Below, one piece after another: positions 37,054 to 45,683 of a DNA stretch of 64,000 nucleotides. Made by a program: the position numbers and the translations under genes. The DNA is from CAWBRY01 sp963791295. GTDB lineage: Bacteria; Bacteroidota; Bacteroidia; Chitinophagales; Chitinophagaceae. Each line of letters begins with the position of its first letter. The stretch's first letter is position 1. The notes beneath the pieces are model-generated. The model was not told the DNA's origin and did no database searches. It saw only the letters and a list, made by a program, of their open reading frames with translations. Location: NCBI GenBank assembly GCA_963791295.1, contig CAWBRY010000005.1, positions 248,001 through 312,000 of the forward strand, written 5' to 3'.

Positions 37054-38304
37054 ATGTCAGAGACAATTGATAAAATGGAAATACAATCTATAAAAAACCG
37101 GTATGGTATCATTGGCAATTCACCTGCATTGAATTATGCTTTGCAGGTCGCCATACAGGTAGCTACTACCGACCTGACCGTATTGATTCATGGTGAAAGC
37201 GGAGTTGGAAAGGAAGTTTTTTCACAGATCATTCATTCATTAAGCGCGAGAAAACATAATCCTTTCATTGCCGTCAACTGTGGAGCAATTCCGGAGGGGA
37301 CGATTGATTCAGAGTTATTCGGCCACGAAAAAGGATCCTTTACGGGAGCTGTCGACAGTCGTAAAGGATATTTTGAAACCGTAAATGGTGGGACTATCTT
37401 CCTCGATGAAATCGGCGAGTTGCCGCTCGGCACTCAAGCTCGTCTGCTCCGCGTACTCGAGGCAGGAGAATACATTCGGGTAGGTTCTTCAAAAGTGCAA
37501 AAAACGGATGTGAGGGTCATCGCCGCCACTAACAAGGAATTGATGCAGTGGGTCCAGCAAAATAAATTCCGCGAGGATCTTTATTATCGATTGAGCACAG
37601 TTCCGATCCGGGTACCTGCATTGCACGACAGGCCTGAAGATATCCATCTGCTTTTCCGAAAATTTGCTGCCGACTTTGCAAATAAGTATAAAACCTCGCC
37701 CGTGCAATTGGATGAAGAAGCCAAAAACCTGTTAATTACTTATCCATGGCCCGGCAACGTTCGTGAATTGAAGAATATTGCAGAGCAAATTTCAGTTCTT
37801 TCGCAGGACAAGCAAATAACGAGTAAGGAATTGGGTAGATTTCTTCAGCCTTTTTCGAGTAACCGCTTGCCGATGTTGGTGAGTTCAAATGGACATGGGC
37901 AGGATTTTTCCAACGAAAGGGAAATATTGTATAAGCTCTTCTTCGATATGAAAAAAGATGTGACCGAATTGAAGAGAATGTTTTTGGAAGTGCTGCAAAA
38001 TCCAAATATTGTTGCGCAAAATCAGGCTTTCATCAATGAATTAAAAGAATTGAGATCAAATGAGATGATGCAACCGATGATTGTTCAGCCTTCAACACCG
38101 GCATCACAACCCGTGATCATGAATAATGACATTCACGATCATGTGGAAGTCGAGGAGAGCCTCAACATCATGGATAAGGAAAAAGAACTGATTATAAAGG
38201 CGCTGAAAAAACACCGCGGCAAGCGAAAAGATGCTGCGCTGGACCTCGGCATCAGCGAACGCACGCTCTATCGAAAATTGAAGGAATATGACATCGAAGA
38301 ATGA
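37054..38304 (+). CDS. sigma-54-dependent transcriptional activator without receiver domain
   Basis: A 416-residue bacterial enhancer-binding protein. The AAA+ domain starts almost at the N-terminus (about residue 20): Walker A GESGVGKE at 47-54, sigma-54 contact loop GSFTGA at 94-99 (Ser for the usual Ala), Walker B GGTIFLDEIGEL at about 111-122 and the arginine-finger region REDLYYRLSTVPIRVP. Residues about 265-375 are a linker. A Fis-type helix-turn-helix closes the protein (ALDLGISERTLYRKLKEY). With no receiver or GAF sensor domain, it is probably controlled by amount or by a partner. It starts 20 bases after miaB, and its last 17 bases overlap lptE. Confidence 0.93.
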   Translation: MSETIDKMEIQSIKNRYGIIGNSPALNYALQVAIQVATTDLTVLIHGESGVGKEVFSQIIHSLSARKHNPFIAVNCGAIPEGTIDSELFGHEKGSFTGAVDSRKGYFETVNGGTIFLDEIGELPLGTQARLLRVLEAGEYIRVGSSKVQKTDVRVIAATNKELMQWVQQNKFREDLYYRLSTVPIRVPALHDRPEDIHLLFRKFAADFANKYKTSPVQLDEEAKNLLITYPWPGNVRELKNIAEQISVLSQDKQITSKELGRFLQPFSSNRLPMLVSSNGHGQDFSNEREILYKLFFDMKKDVTELKRMFLEVLQNPNIVAQNQAFINELKELRSNEMMQPMIVQPSTPASQPVIMNNDIHDHVEVEESLNIMDKEKELIIKALKKHRGKRKDAALDLGISERTLYRKLKEYDIEE

Positions 38305-38863
38305 GATAAGAAAAGAAACAGCAGATGATCGTCATGCCTTTCGTAAGGCAGTGGGGGTGTTTGTTTCCATTCTTCTGATCGCCTCTGGCCTGCAGCTCAC
38401 TTCTACCTTTAGTAGTTGCGGTATTTACAGATTCAAGGATGTTTCCATTCCCGACAGCATCAAAACAGTAAAGGTGGATTTTATTGAGAACCGGGCTCAG
38501 TATGTCAATCCCCAATTGAGCCCGCGCTTGACGGATCGGCTGCGTCAAAAAATTGTCGGGCAAACCAGGCTAACTCAAAATAACAGTGACAATGTGGATT
38601 GGCAGATCAGCGGATATATCCGGGAATATAGTTTCAGCACCTCGGCAATCTCCGGTCAAAAAGAAGCGACCAATCGACTCACCATATCGGTCCATATGAC
38701 TTTAACGGATAGAAAGGCCGATAATACAACGGAGTTTGACGTCAGTCGAAGTTTTGAATTTGACGCAAGACAATCGATCCAGGAGGCAGAAGCGAACCGT
38801 GGCGAGGAAATGATCAGGGACCTGACAGACGATATCTTCAACAAAGTTTTTTCCAATTGGTAG
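38288..38863 (+). CDS. lptE: LptE family lipopolysaccharide-assembly lipoprotein
   Basis: A 191-residue protein of the Bacteroidota LptE family; LptE plugs the LptD barrel that inserts lipopolysaccharide in the outer membrane. A hydrophobic segment (about residues 22-40) is followed by a lipobox-like SSC, giving Cys44, then GIYRFKDVSIPDSIKTV, the family's first strand. The middle has SPRLTDRLRQKI and WQISGYIREYS. The N-terminal 21 residues before the hydrophobic segment are long and polar for a leader; the start overlaps the activator gene by 17 bases, so translation is coupled or the true start lies further in. Confidence 0.85.
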   Translation: MTSKNEIRKETADDRHAFRKAVGVFVSILLIASGLQLTSTFSSCGIYRFKDVSIPDSIKTVKVDFIENRAQYVNPQLSPRLTDRLRQKIVGQTRLTQNNSDNVDWQISGYIREYSFSTSAISGQKEATNRLTISVHMTLTDRKADNTTEFDVSRSFEFDARQSIQEAEANRGEEMIRDLTDDIFNKVFSNW

Positions 38864-38880
38864 ACACTTAATTTCTGACA

Positions 38881-39798
38881 ATGAGCGTTCCTGTCCATAT
38901 ATTGATGCAATCTCTTTGGCAGAAGGAATCGTTGGATCAATGTAGCATCAGTGAGTTAAAACAGCTGACGCTGGAATATCCTTATTTTGACGCGGCACAG
39001 GTATTGCTTGCAAAAAAGCTCGCCACCATAAAGGATGAATCATCTGGAAATGCAGACTTATATAAAGATCAACTTCAAAAAACTTTTCTTTTTTTTCAGA
39101 ATCCGATTTGGCTTGAAAGCGTGTTAAATAATCAAAACAACGGTTCAGAAGTAATGAATGAATTACATGTCAAAGTAGAGCAACCAATTGGTGCGATAGA
39201 GCCAACAGCGGCACCTATTGAAGAAGTCGTAGTCAAACCTGTTGAAGAACTGGTGAGCAACCCTGTTGAAGAAGTGGTAAGCAAACCTGTTGAAGAAGCG
39301 GTAAAGTCTCCAATTGAAGAAACCCCGATTCAACATATAACTAACCCGTCGATTGAAGAGCATGCGAGCAGCCCGGTACAGGAAGAATCAAAAAATCCGG
39401 TGGAAGATGTGCAGATTGTACCCGAAAAGGCTGAATTGAGTTTTGAGCCGTTTCACACTGTCGATTACTTCGCTTCGCAGGGTATCAAATACGTGCATGA
39501 TGAAGTGCCAAAGGATAAATTTGGACAACAGTTAAAAAGTTTTACGGAGTGGCTAAAGGCCATGAAGCGGTTGCCTTTATCCGAAATTGTGAGCAACATC
39601 GACGAGACTACGGGGAAAAAGGTAGAGCAAATGGCAGAACATTCCCTCGAAGAGCGTGAAATAATCACGGAAGCGATGGCAGAAGTGTGGAAGAAGCAGG
39701 GAAAAATGGAAAAAGCAGTGGAGATTTACAACAAATTAAGTTTGCTCGATCCCTCTAAAAGTCATTATTTTGCAGCGAAAATTGAGCAATTAAAGTAG
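38881..39798 (+). CDS. conserved Bacteroidota protein with a Pro-Val-Glu-Glu octapeptide repeat
   Basis: A 305-residue soluble protein. N-terminal helical region (residues 1-85: SISELKQLTLEYPYFDAAQVLLAKKL). A disordered acidic linker (about 105-190) includes five tandem eight-residue units beginning P-V/I-E-E. A helical C-terminal domain (about 195-305) ends in a TPR-like pair (AEVWKKQGKMEKAVEIYNKLSLLDP). Function unknown; the ends are conserved in position while the linker looks fast-evolving. It is 17 bases after lptE and 10 before secG, in an envelope-biogenesis gene run. Confidence 0.72.
   Translation: MSVPVHILMQSLWQKESLDQCSISELKQLTLEYPYFDAAQVLLAKKLATIKDESSGNADLYKDQLQKTFLFFQNPIWLESVLNNQNNGSEVMNELHVKVEQPIGAIEPTAAPIEEVVVKPVEELVSNPVEEVVSKPVEEAVKSPIEETPIQHITNPSIEEHASSPVQEESKNPVEDVQIVPEKAELSFEPFHTVDYFASQGIKYVHDEVPKDKFGQQLKSFTEWLKAMKRLPLSEIVSNIDETTGKKVEQMAEHSLEEREIITEAMAEVWKKQGKMEKAVEIYNKLSLLDPSKSHYFAAKIEQLK
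39214..39333 (+). repeat. 24-bp coding tandem repeat, five units
   Basis: Within the 38881 gene, five consecutive 24-base units encode PIEEVVVK, PVEELVSN, PVEEVVSK, PVEEAVKS and PIEETPIQ (residues 112-151). Units two to four share CCTGTTGAAGAA. Degenerate copies (SIEEHASS, PVQEESKN, PVEDVQIV) continue downstream. Confidence 0.85.
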
Positions 39799-39808
39799 AG
39801 AAAAAGAT

Positions 39809-40162
39809 ATGACGATCTTGTTTTTGATCCTGATAGTTATAGCGTCGGTTGTGCTTGGTCTGATCGTGTTGGTTCAGAACCCAAAAGGAGGAGGTTTGGC
39901 CGGTAATATCGCCGGTTTCAGCACCCAATTCATGGGGGTAAAACAGACGACGGATGTGTTAGAAAGAGGAACCTGGCTGTTTGCCTCGGTCATCGGGGCA
40001 TTGTGCCTGCTATCGACGATTTTCATTTCCACATCCAAATCTAACCTGCCTGACGCTACGAAAAAGGCGACAAGCACTTCGGTGCCAGCTACTTCGCAAC
40101 CAAATCCAGGTAATAATACACTGCAGTTGCCGACACCGGCCAATTCAGATTCGAACAAATAA
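39809..40162 (+). CDS. secG: preprotein translocase subunit SecG
   Basis: A 117-residue inner-membrane subunit of the SecYEG channel. Two membrane segments (about 2-22 and 55-74) are separated by the family loop VLVQNPKGGGLAGNIAGF (about 20-37). The C-terminal 40 residues are a low-complexity Ser/Thr/Pro/Asn tail, as usual in Bacteroidota SecG. Ten bases follow the preceding gene, and mltG begins 56 bases later. Confidence 0.93.
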   Translation: MTILFLILIVIASVVLGLIVLVQNPKGGGLAGNIAGFSTQFMGVKQTTDVLERGTWLFASVIGALCLLSTIFISTSKSNLPDATKKATSTSVPATSQPNPGNNTLQLPTPANSDSNK

Positions 40163-40218
40163 CAAACAACGAAGTCTATTGATCACTTCGGGAGTTTCCT
40201 GAGGGGTCCTATATCGCT

Positions 40219-41250
40219 ATGAAAAGAAAAATAATTGCCGGAATAGCGGGAATTATCCTGTTTATTATTGGCTTTACTGCATGGAAATTCTTTGGTCCAG
40301 CCGTTTCTACCTCCTCGGGCGAATTTTTTTATATAAAAACAGGGTCCACTTTCCACACAGTTGAACAGGATCTCCTGAATAAAAAATACATCAGCAATAG
40401 TGGCTGGTTTGTTTTGGCCTCCAAGGTGCTTCGCTATAATACCATTAAACCCGGCCGTTATAAATTGAAAAAACAAATGAGCCTTTTCAGCCTCGTGAAA
40501 ATGCTACGCAGCGGAGGCCAATCCCAGGTAAATCTTGTGATCACCAAACTAAGAACGAAAGAAGATTTTGCAAGGAAGGCAGGAGCCATGTTTGAATGTG
40601 ATTCATTGCAGCTGATCGGTTTTCTAACCAATTTGGATTCGTTAGGTAAGTATGGATTAGATTCAAATACCGTCACTGCAGCGATGATGCCTTACACTTA
40701 TAGCATCAATTGGAATACGACGCCTGGGAAAATTTTTCAAAAATTATTTACTGCTTACCAAATTTTTTGGACACCCGAACGGAAGAAAAAAGCAGAAGAA
40801 CATCAATTGACTCCGGTGCAGGTCTCTACACTGGCTTCTATTGTTGAAGAAGAAACGTTGAACAAAAATGATAAGCTGAATATCGCCAGTGTTTACATCA
40901 ACCGGATCAGGATCGGTATGCCTTTACAGGCAGATCCAACAGTGAAATATGCTTTAAGGGACTTTGGATTGAGAAGGATACTGACTGGTCATCTGAAAAT
41001 CGTTTCTCCATATAATACATATCTAAATCGAGGGCTGCCACCGGGACCCATTTGTACCCCGGGTCTCGAAACGATTGATGCAGTGCTCGATTCTCCCAAA
41101 ACGGAATATCTCTATTTTGTCGCAAGCAGTAATTTTGATGGCAGCAGCGTCTTCACTACCAATCTGGCAGATCATTCAAAGTATGCCCGTGCATATCAGA
41201 AAGCATTAAATATGCGGCTTGATTCGTCAAAAAGGAACAACCCGAAATAG
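40219..41250 (+). CDS. mltG: endolytic murein transglycosylase
   Basis: A 343-residue inner-membrane YceG/MltG enzyme that cuts nascent glycan strands and sets their length. The N-terminal anchor is at residues 4-24, followed by a LysM-like region (about 35-105). The catalytic domain has ASIVEEET with E210 as the predicted catalytic Glu, then NIASVYINRIRIGMPLQADP and the conserved SPYNTYLNRGLPPGPICTPG. The final YLYFVASS/HSKYARAYQK region is typical. The next gene starts 4 bases after the stop. Confidence 0.94.
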   Translation: MKRKIIAGIAGIILFIIGFTAWKFFGPAVSTSSGEFFYIKTGSTFHTVEQDLLNKKYISNSGWFVLASKVLRYNTIKPGRYKLKKQMSLFSLVKMLRSGGQSQVNLVITKLRTKEDFARKAGAMFECDSLQLIGFLTNLDSLGKYGLDSNTVTAAMMPYTYSINWNTTPGKIFQKLFTAYQIFWTPERKKKAEEHQLTPVQVSTLASIVEEETLNKNDKLNIASVYINRIRIGMPLQADPTVKYALRDFGLRRILTGHLKIVSPYNTYLNRGLPPGPICTPGLETIDAVLDSPKTEYLYFVASSNFDGSSVFTTNLADHSKYARAYQKALNMRLDSSKRNNPK

Positions 41251-41254
41251 AACG

Positions 41255-42238
41255 ATGCCTTTCTTTAGTAAAATAAAAAAGAACATACGCTCATCTCCTC
41301 CGGCGAGACTGATCGTTGGCCGGAGCAAGGTCACATCGCTACCGGGTTTCAGAGGGATCCCTTTATTCGATGTTGTAAAATTTTTCTTTGGCCAGATCCG
41401 CACTGTCGGAATGAATGAGCGCGCATCCTCCATCGCATTTAAATTTGTAATGGCTATCCCTCCCTCTATTATATTTTTGTTTACTCTTATCCCCTACCTT
41501 CCTATTTCCAGAGAGTTCGAAAGGGAGTTGTATGGACTCATCCGCGATGTGGTACCCGGAGAAAAAGATAACTCTGTTCTCATTAGTTTCTTAAAAGATT
41601 TTATAAATAAACCGAGGAATGGTTTATTGTCATTGGGTTTTGTATTGTCTCTTCTCTTTTCTTCCAACGCCATTATGGGTGTGATGCGGTCTTTTGACAA
41701 GAATTATCGGGGCTTTACCAAAAGAACACATTTGCAAAAACGAATCACTGCGTTGAAAATAACCATGATCCTTTTCATTATGGTGATCGTATCGATTCTG
41801 CTACTCGTTGGCCAGGGAGTTGTGCTCAAATGGATGGGGTTGAAAAGCTCGCAGCTACGGGAGATCTTATTCAATGCCCGATGGATCATCATTGTATTGC
41901 TCTTCTTTGCTTCGATCTCCTATATTTATCGCCATGCACCGGCGGTAGATAAGAAATGGCGGCTCATCAATCCGGGTTCGATCCTGGCAACCCTGCTAAT
42001 GATGACCCTGACGATCGTTTTTTCCTGGTGGGTAGCCCATTTTGGACATTATAATCAACTCTACGGGTCCATTGGCACCGTCCTGATCCTGATGCTGCTG
42101 ATTTACTTCAACTCATTGATTCTCCTTGTCGGTTTTGAGTTAAACGTAAGTATTAGTTCACTGAAGAAAATAGCAGACGAACGGAATAATAACCCCTCGG
42201 GCGGTGAGTCAAATGCCGCAAAAATGTCGGAAATTTGA
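41255..42238 (+). CDS. YihY/virulence factor BrkB family membrane protein
   Basis: A 327-residue inner-membrane protein with about six membrane segments. The start is at ATG 41255 (MPFFSKIKKNIRS); an in-frame TTG at 41219 inside mltG is unlikely. The family core is visible: ERASSIAFKFVMAIPPSIIFLFTLIPYLP (first segment, about residues 60-90), LLFSSNAIMGVMRSFDKNY, and WRLINPGSILATLLM with HYNQLYGSIGTVLILMLLIYFNSLILLVGFELN. Once called RNase BN, now regarded as a transporter-like family of unknown function. Confidence 0.88.
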   Translation: MPFFSKIKKNIRSSPPARLIVGRSKVTSLPGFRGIPLFDVVKFFFGQIRTVGMNERASSIAFKFVMAIPPSIIFLFTLIPYLPISREFERELYGLIRDVVPGEKDNSVLISFLKDFINKPRNGLLSLGFVLSLLFSSNAIMGVMRSFDKNYRGFTKRTHLQKRITALKITMILFIMVIVSILLLVGQGVVLKWMGLKSSQLREILFNARWIIIVLLFFASISYIYRHAPAVDKKWRLINPGSILATLLMMTLTIVFSWWVAHFGHYNQLYGSIGTVLILMLLIYFNSLILLVGFELNVSISSLKKIADERNNNPSGGESNAAKMSEI

Positions 42239-42260
42239 GTAACCTTAAACTTATCCAGAT

Positions 42261-42869
42261 ATGAAAAAAATATTGTTTGCCGCTCTTCCCCTGGCGGTCG
42301 TTTCGATGCTGACTTTCCAACGGGTCGTCGACCCTCTTCCGATAGGCGCTGCTCTTCCCAAACCAGAGGTAAAAATGAAAGATATCACGGGAAAAGAGGT
42401 TTCATTTAAAGATGCCATGAAGAAAAATGGACTCCTGATCATGTTTAGCTGCAATACCTGTCCGGTAGTAAAAAAGTATCAATCACGCACATTGGAGGTT
42501 TCTAAACATGCGGCAGCAAATGACATCGGTGTAATTCTTCTTAATTCCAACGAAGCCACCCGGGATGAAGGCGATTCGTTTGAAGAAATGAAGCAATATG
42601 CAAAGGGCCAGGGATACAGCTTCAACTATGTCTTAGATAACAATTCCACTATGGCTGATGCCTTCGGCGCCAACCGGACTCCTGAAGTATTTCTTTTTAA
42701 TAAGGACAGCAAGCTGGCATATCATGGAGCCATCGATGATAATCCGAATAGTCCGGATAGAGCTTCTCGCAAACATGCCATTATTGCTATTGATGAAATG
42801 GTTGCCGGAAAGGACCTCTCAATGAAAGAGACAAGGTCTGTCGGTTGCACTATTAAGAGGAAAGGATAA
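42261..42869 (+). CDS. secreted redoxin/thioredoxin-fold protein
   Basis: A 202-residue exported protein. The signal peptide covers residues 1-20 (MKKILFAALPLAVVSMLTFQ). The AhpC/TSA-like fold begins at about residue 28 (GAALPKPEVKMKDITGKEV). Redox motif CNTCPVVKKYQ (about 61-71) is a CxxC followed by Pro, typical of the thioredoxin-like 'redoxin' subgroup with a later FGANRTPEVFLF (cis-Pro loop, about 138-149). Probably a periplasmic thiol oxidoreductase; substrate unknown. Convergent with the TlpA-like gene 13 bases away. Confidence 0.85.
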   Translation: MKKILFAALPLAVVSMLTFQRVVDPLPIGAALPKPEVKMKDITGKEVSFKDAMKKNGLLIMFSCNTCPVVKKYQSRTLEVSKHAAANDIGVILLNSNEATRDEGDSFEEMKQYAKGQGYSFNYVLDNNSTMADAFGANRTPEVFLFNKDSKLAYHGAIDDNPNSPDRASRKHAIIAIDEMVAGKDLSMKETRSVGCTIKRKG

Positions 42870-42882
42870 CATTGATTATCGC

Positions 42883-43380
42883 TTATTTAATCGTAGCGAG
42901 CACCTGTTCTTCTAACTTTTCTTTGGAGAATTGTTCTTCGAAGAATTTGCGGTAGCCTGTCTTATTATTTATGAAAAGCGTGGAAGGTATGGCGCCCGAC
43001 CAGGAGCTATCCACCTTTGGACAGAAATAATCGGCATCGAATTCATCCAACCAGACAATCTTCGCCCCGATCTTTTTCTTCGCCGCAAAGGCTTTGATTT
43101 TGGCAGGGTATGATTCCTGCAAATCAAGGCTAACGAAAAGCAACTTCACTTCCTCCTTTTTATATTTATTTTCCATTTCCAGGAAGTGAGGCATTTCCTT
43201 GATACAGGGAATGCAGAAGGTAGCCCAGAAATTGACGATGAGGGGTGTTTTGCTTTCGGCAATAGTTTTTTCCAGGTCGGTGATCTTTACTTTTTTGATG
43301 TCCTGTCCCAAACTCTGAAAACTAAAAACGCAGAGCAGGATGCAGATCATCAAAAATTTTCTATTCCTTAATGTATCCAT
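42883..43380 (-). CDS. TlpA-like periplasmic thiol-disulfide oxidoreductase
   Basis: A 165-residue thioredoxin-fold protein. The start is taken at ATG 43380, giving MDTLRNRKFLMICILLCVFSF, a compact signal peptide; an ATG 21 bases upstream is also in frame. Active site WATFCIPCIKEMP (about residues 49-61) with a CxxC, and cis-Pro loop GAIPSTLFINNKTG (about 129-142). Family members reduce periplasmic cysteines, e.g. for cytochrome c maturation. It follows the SpoU methyltransferase gene on the same strand by 22 bases. Confidence 0.88.
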   Translation of the reverse strand: MDTLRNRKFLMICILLCVFSFQSLGQDIKKVKITDLEKTIAESKTPLIVNFWATFCIPCIKEMPHFLEMENKYKKEEVKLLFVSLDLQESYPAKIKAFAAKKKIGAKIVWLDEFDADYFCPKVDSSWSGAIPSTLFINNKTGYRKFFEEQFSKEKLEEQVLATIK

Positions 43381-43402
43381 GATTCGAGTAATAAAATGCA
43401 TG

Positions 43403-43993
43403 TTAATTATTTTCTTTAAGTCCCCATTCCTCCAATAAGTGTTTCATGCTGGCCTCATCCAATTTCCGTTGATCATAATGTCCTGCAAGGTTCTTTTGCC
43501 TGAACGCTTCATACAACGTAACGGCACAGGCAACGCTGATGTTCAGCGATTGGATAATGCCCACCTGGGGAATCACAAAATTCCCGTCAGCCAATGCTCG
43601 CAGATCCTCGCTAACGCCGGAATGTTCGTTTCCAAAGATCAATGCTGTAGACCGGGTGAGGTCAAGCTGTTGTAAACTTACAGCCTCCCGGCTTAAATGA
43701 GTAGTTAAAATGGTGGAATAGCGTTTCCGCAAGGATGAAAAGCAGTCGTGGACATTATCATAGTTATGTATGGTTAGCCATTTGGCTGCACTGGACGAGC
43801 TTTTGGGGCCCCATTTTTTGTGAGCGGGAATTTTGGTGTTTAAAACATATATCTCCTGCACTCCCACCGCATCACAAGTGCGCATCACGGCTGAAATGTT
43901 GTGTGGATCAGTGACATTCTCAAGCACCACTGTGATATCATTCTGCCTTTTTTCTAGCACGGTAACCAGTTTTTCTTTCCGTTGAGGAGTCAT
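43403..43993 (-). CDS. SpoU/TrmH family RNA 2'-O-methyltransferase
   Basis: A 196-residue SPOUT methyltransferase. The deep-trefoil knot motifs are all present: NVTDPHNISAVMRTCDAVGV (motif 1, about residues 25-44), ALIFGNEHSGVSEDL (motif 2, about 118-132) and IPQVGIIQSLNISVACAVTLYEA (motif 3, about 141-163). Length and the C-terminal helix match TrmH, which makes Gm18 in tRNA, but rRNA SpoU enzymes are close. It is divergent from the pyrimidine operon across 210 bases. Confidence 0.88.
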   Translation of the reverse strand: MTPQRKEKLVTVLEKRQNDITVVLENVTDPHNISAVMRTCDAVGVQEIYVLNTKIPAHKKWGPKSSSSAAKWLTIHNYDNVHDCFSSLRKRYSTILTTHLSREAVSLQQLDLTRSTALIFGNEHSGVSEDLRALADGNFVIPQVGIIQSLNISVACAVTLYEAFRQKNLAGHYDQRKLDEASMKHLLEEWGLKENN

Positions 43994-44010
43994 AAACCAG
44001 GCGTTTTACC

Positions 44011-44040
44011 TTGTAAAACTCGTTAATTTAAGTATATTTA
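44011..44040 (+). promoter_or_regulatory. candidate promoter of the pyrimidine-degradation operon
   Basis: TTG at 44011-44013, a 19-base spacer and TATATTTA at 44033-44040, near TAnnTTTG. It is about 164 bases upstream of mmsA, so the leader would be long and would include the palindrome at 44119-44144. A second possible -7 (TATCTTTT, near 44062) lacks a -33 partner. Confidence 0.3.
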
Positions 44041-44118
44041 TACTCCGGTGCACTCCCTCATTTATCTTTTGATAAGGCCAACAAAAAATGCTTTTCCCGA
44101 AACCACCCGAGGCCGGCG

Positions 44119-44144
44119 TTCGAAGGTTGAAAACCTGCTTCGAA
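44119..44144. promoter_or_regulatory. imperfect palindrome in the mmsA leader
   Basis: TTCGAA-GGTT-GAA-AACC-TGC-TTCGAA: outer TTCGAA arms and inner GGTT/AACC arms form a hairpin or a two-fold symmetric protein site 60 bases before the mmsA start. It could be an operator or an RNA structure; no terminator T-run follows. Confidence 0.4.
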
Positions 44145-44203
44145 AATCAAATCTTCGGAGATCCAACTAGCAGAGTGGTCAAAAATTTTAAAATCAATTT
44201 TGG

Positions 44204-45661
44204 ATGAAATATCCTCCTGTTCAGAATTATATCAAGGGGCGGTTTGTCGATTCATTAAGCTCCAGGAAACTGGAGGTGATCTCGCCTATTGATGGAAACC
44301 TATTGTCCACAGTCTCTATGTCTACCGGCAAGGATCTGGACCAGGCAGTGACGGCTGCAAAAAATGCATTTCCTGCATGGAGCAGGACTCCAATCAAAGA
44401 GAGAGTACAGGTATTTTTTCGCTATAAATATTTATTGGAAAAAAATTTAAAAGAGTTGTCCGAATTAGTAGCAGAAGAAAATGGAAAAACTTATTCGGAA
44501 GCAACTGCGGAAGTGGAGAAGAGCATCGAACTTACTGAATTTGCATGCTCTCTGCCGCAATTGATTAGCGGCGAAGTATTGGAAGTGAGCCGCGGCGTTG
44601 AATGTAGAATCGAGCACGTGCCTATCGGCGTGGTCGCATCGATAGTGCCCTTCAATTTCCCATCGATGGTGCCCAACTGGACGATACCTAACTCCATTGC
44701 GCTGGGGAATTGCATGATCATGAAACCTTCTGAAAAAGTTCCGTTAAGTACGGGCAGGCTGGCTCTTCTTTTACAGGAAGCCGGTCTTCCTGATGGAGTT
44801 TTTAATGTTGTTCATGGGGACGTGGAAATTGTGGAAGCTATATGCGATCATCATGGGATTGAGGCAGTCACCTTTGTGGGCTCTACCCGCGTCGCCAAAC
44901 TTGTTTACCAAAGAGCTACGCAACACTATAAAAGATGTCTTGCGCTCGGGGGAGCAAAGAACCACCTGGTGGTCTTACCTGATGCCATTCCGGCAATGAC
45001 GGCACAAAATGTCGCAGCTTCTATGAGTGGCTGTGCCGGTCAACGTTGTATGGCAGCTTCTGCCATGGTGGGTGTAGGCAACGTCGACCACATTATTGAT
45101 AAGATATGCGAAGAGGCAAAAAAAATTATACCGGGCGAAAACCTCGGTGCCATAATCAGCAAGGAATCAAAGGAAAGAATTGAAAACTATATAACAGAAG
45201 CAGAGCAGCAGGGTGCGAAAGTCCTTCTGGATGGGCGTGGCGCGACGGTTAAAGGAAAAGAAAACGGCAACTACATTGGTCCTACCGTGATCGACCAGGT
45301 AAAGCCAGATATGCGCGTGGCACAGGAAGAAATTTTTGGCCCGGTCATTAGCATCATGCGAACACATACCGTAGATGAAGCCCTTGCCATCGAAAATGCA
45401 AATCCTTACGGTAATGCGGCCTCCGTTTTTACTCAAAATGGTGGAATGGCCAGATATATAATAGATCGGGCCAGCGCGGGAATGATCGGTGTAAATGTAG
45501 GTGTGCCCGTACCACGCGAACCCTTTTCTTTTGGTGGATGGAATGAAAGCAAATTTGGTGTAGGTGACATTACCGGTAAGAGTTCGATTGGGTTTTGGAC
45601 CAAACTCAAGAAGACGACGACTAAATGGAATCCGGAGGCCGGCATTAATTGGATGAGCTAA
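44204..45661 (+). CDS. mmsA: CoA-acylating (methyl)malonate-semialdehyde dehydrogenase
   Basis: A 485-residue aldehyde dehydrogenase that converts malonate semialdehyde to acetyl-CoA, or methylmalonate semialdehyde to propionyl-CoA, with NAD+ and loss of CO2. Motifs: NFPSMVPNWTIPNSIALGN (about residues 151-169), GGAKNHLVVLPDA, and catalytic GQRCMA with C282. The KNH and GQRCMA sequence is characteristic of the MMSDH branch rather than general ALDHs. It is the first gene of the operon; the final step of uracil/thymine breakdown is encoded first. Valine and inositol pathways also use this enzyme, but the neighbours argue for pyrimidines. Confidence 0.93.
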   Translation: MKYPPVQNYIKGRFVDSLSSRKLEVISPIDGNLLSTVSMSTGKDLDQAVTAAKNAFPAWSRTPIKERVQVFFRYKYLLEKNLKELSELVAEENGKTYSEATAEVEKSIELTEFACSLPQLISGEVLEVSRGVECRIEHVPIGVVASIVPFNFPSMVPNWTIPNSIALGNCMIMKPSEKVPLSTGRLALLLQEAGLPDGVFNVVHGDVEIVEAICDHHGIEAVTFVGSTRVAKLVYQRATQHYKRCLALGGAKNHLVVLPDAIPAMTAQNVAASMSGCAGQRCMAASAMVGVGNVDHIIDKICEEAKKIIPGENLGAIISKESKERIENYITEAEQQGAKVLLDGRGATVKGKENGNYIGPTVIDQVKPDMRVAQEEIFGPVISIMRTHTVDEALAIENANPYGNAASVFTQNGGMARYIIDRASAGMIGVNVGVPVPREPFSFGGWNESKFGVGDITGKSSIGFWTKLKKTTTKWNPEAGINWMS

Positions 45662-45683
45662 GGTTCACTGGCATTCAAAAAAA

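Noticed and set aside
41219..41254. Upstream in-frame TTG start for the YihY protein inside mltG
   Set aside because: The ATG at 41255, four bases after the mltG stop, gives a normal family N-terminus; the extra 12 residues do not.
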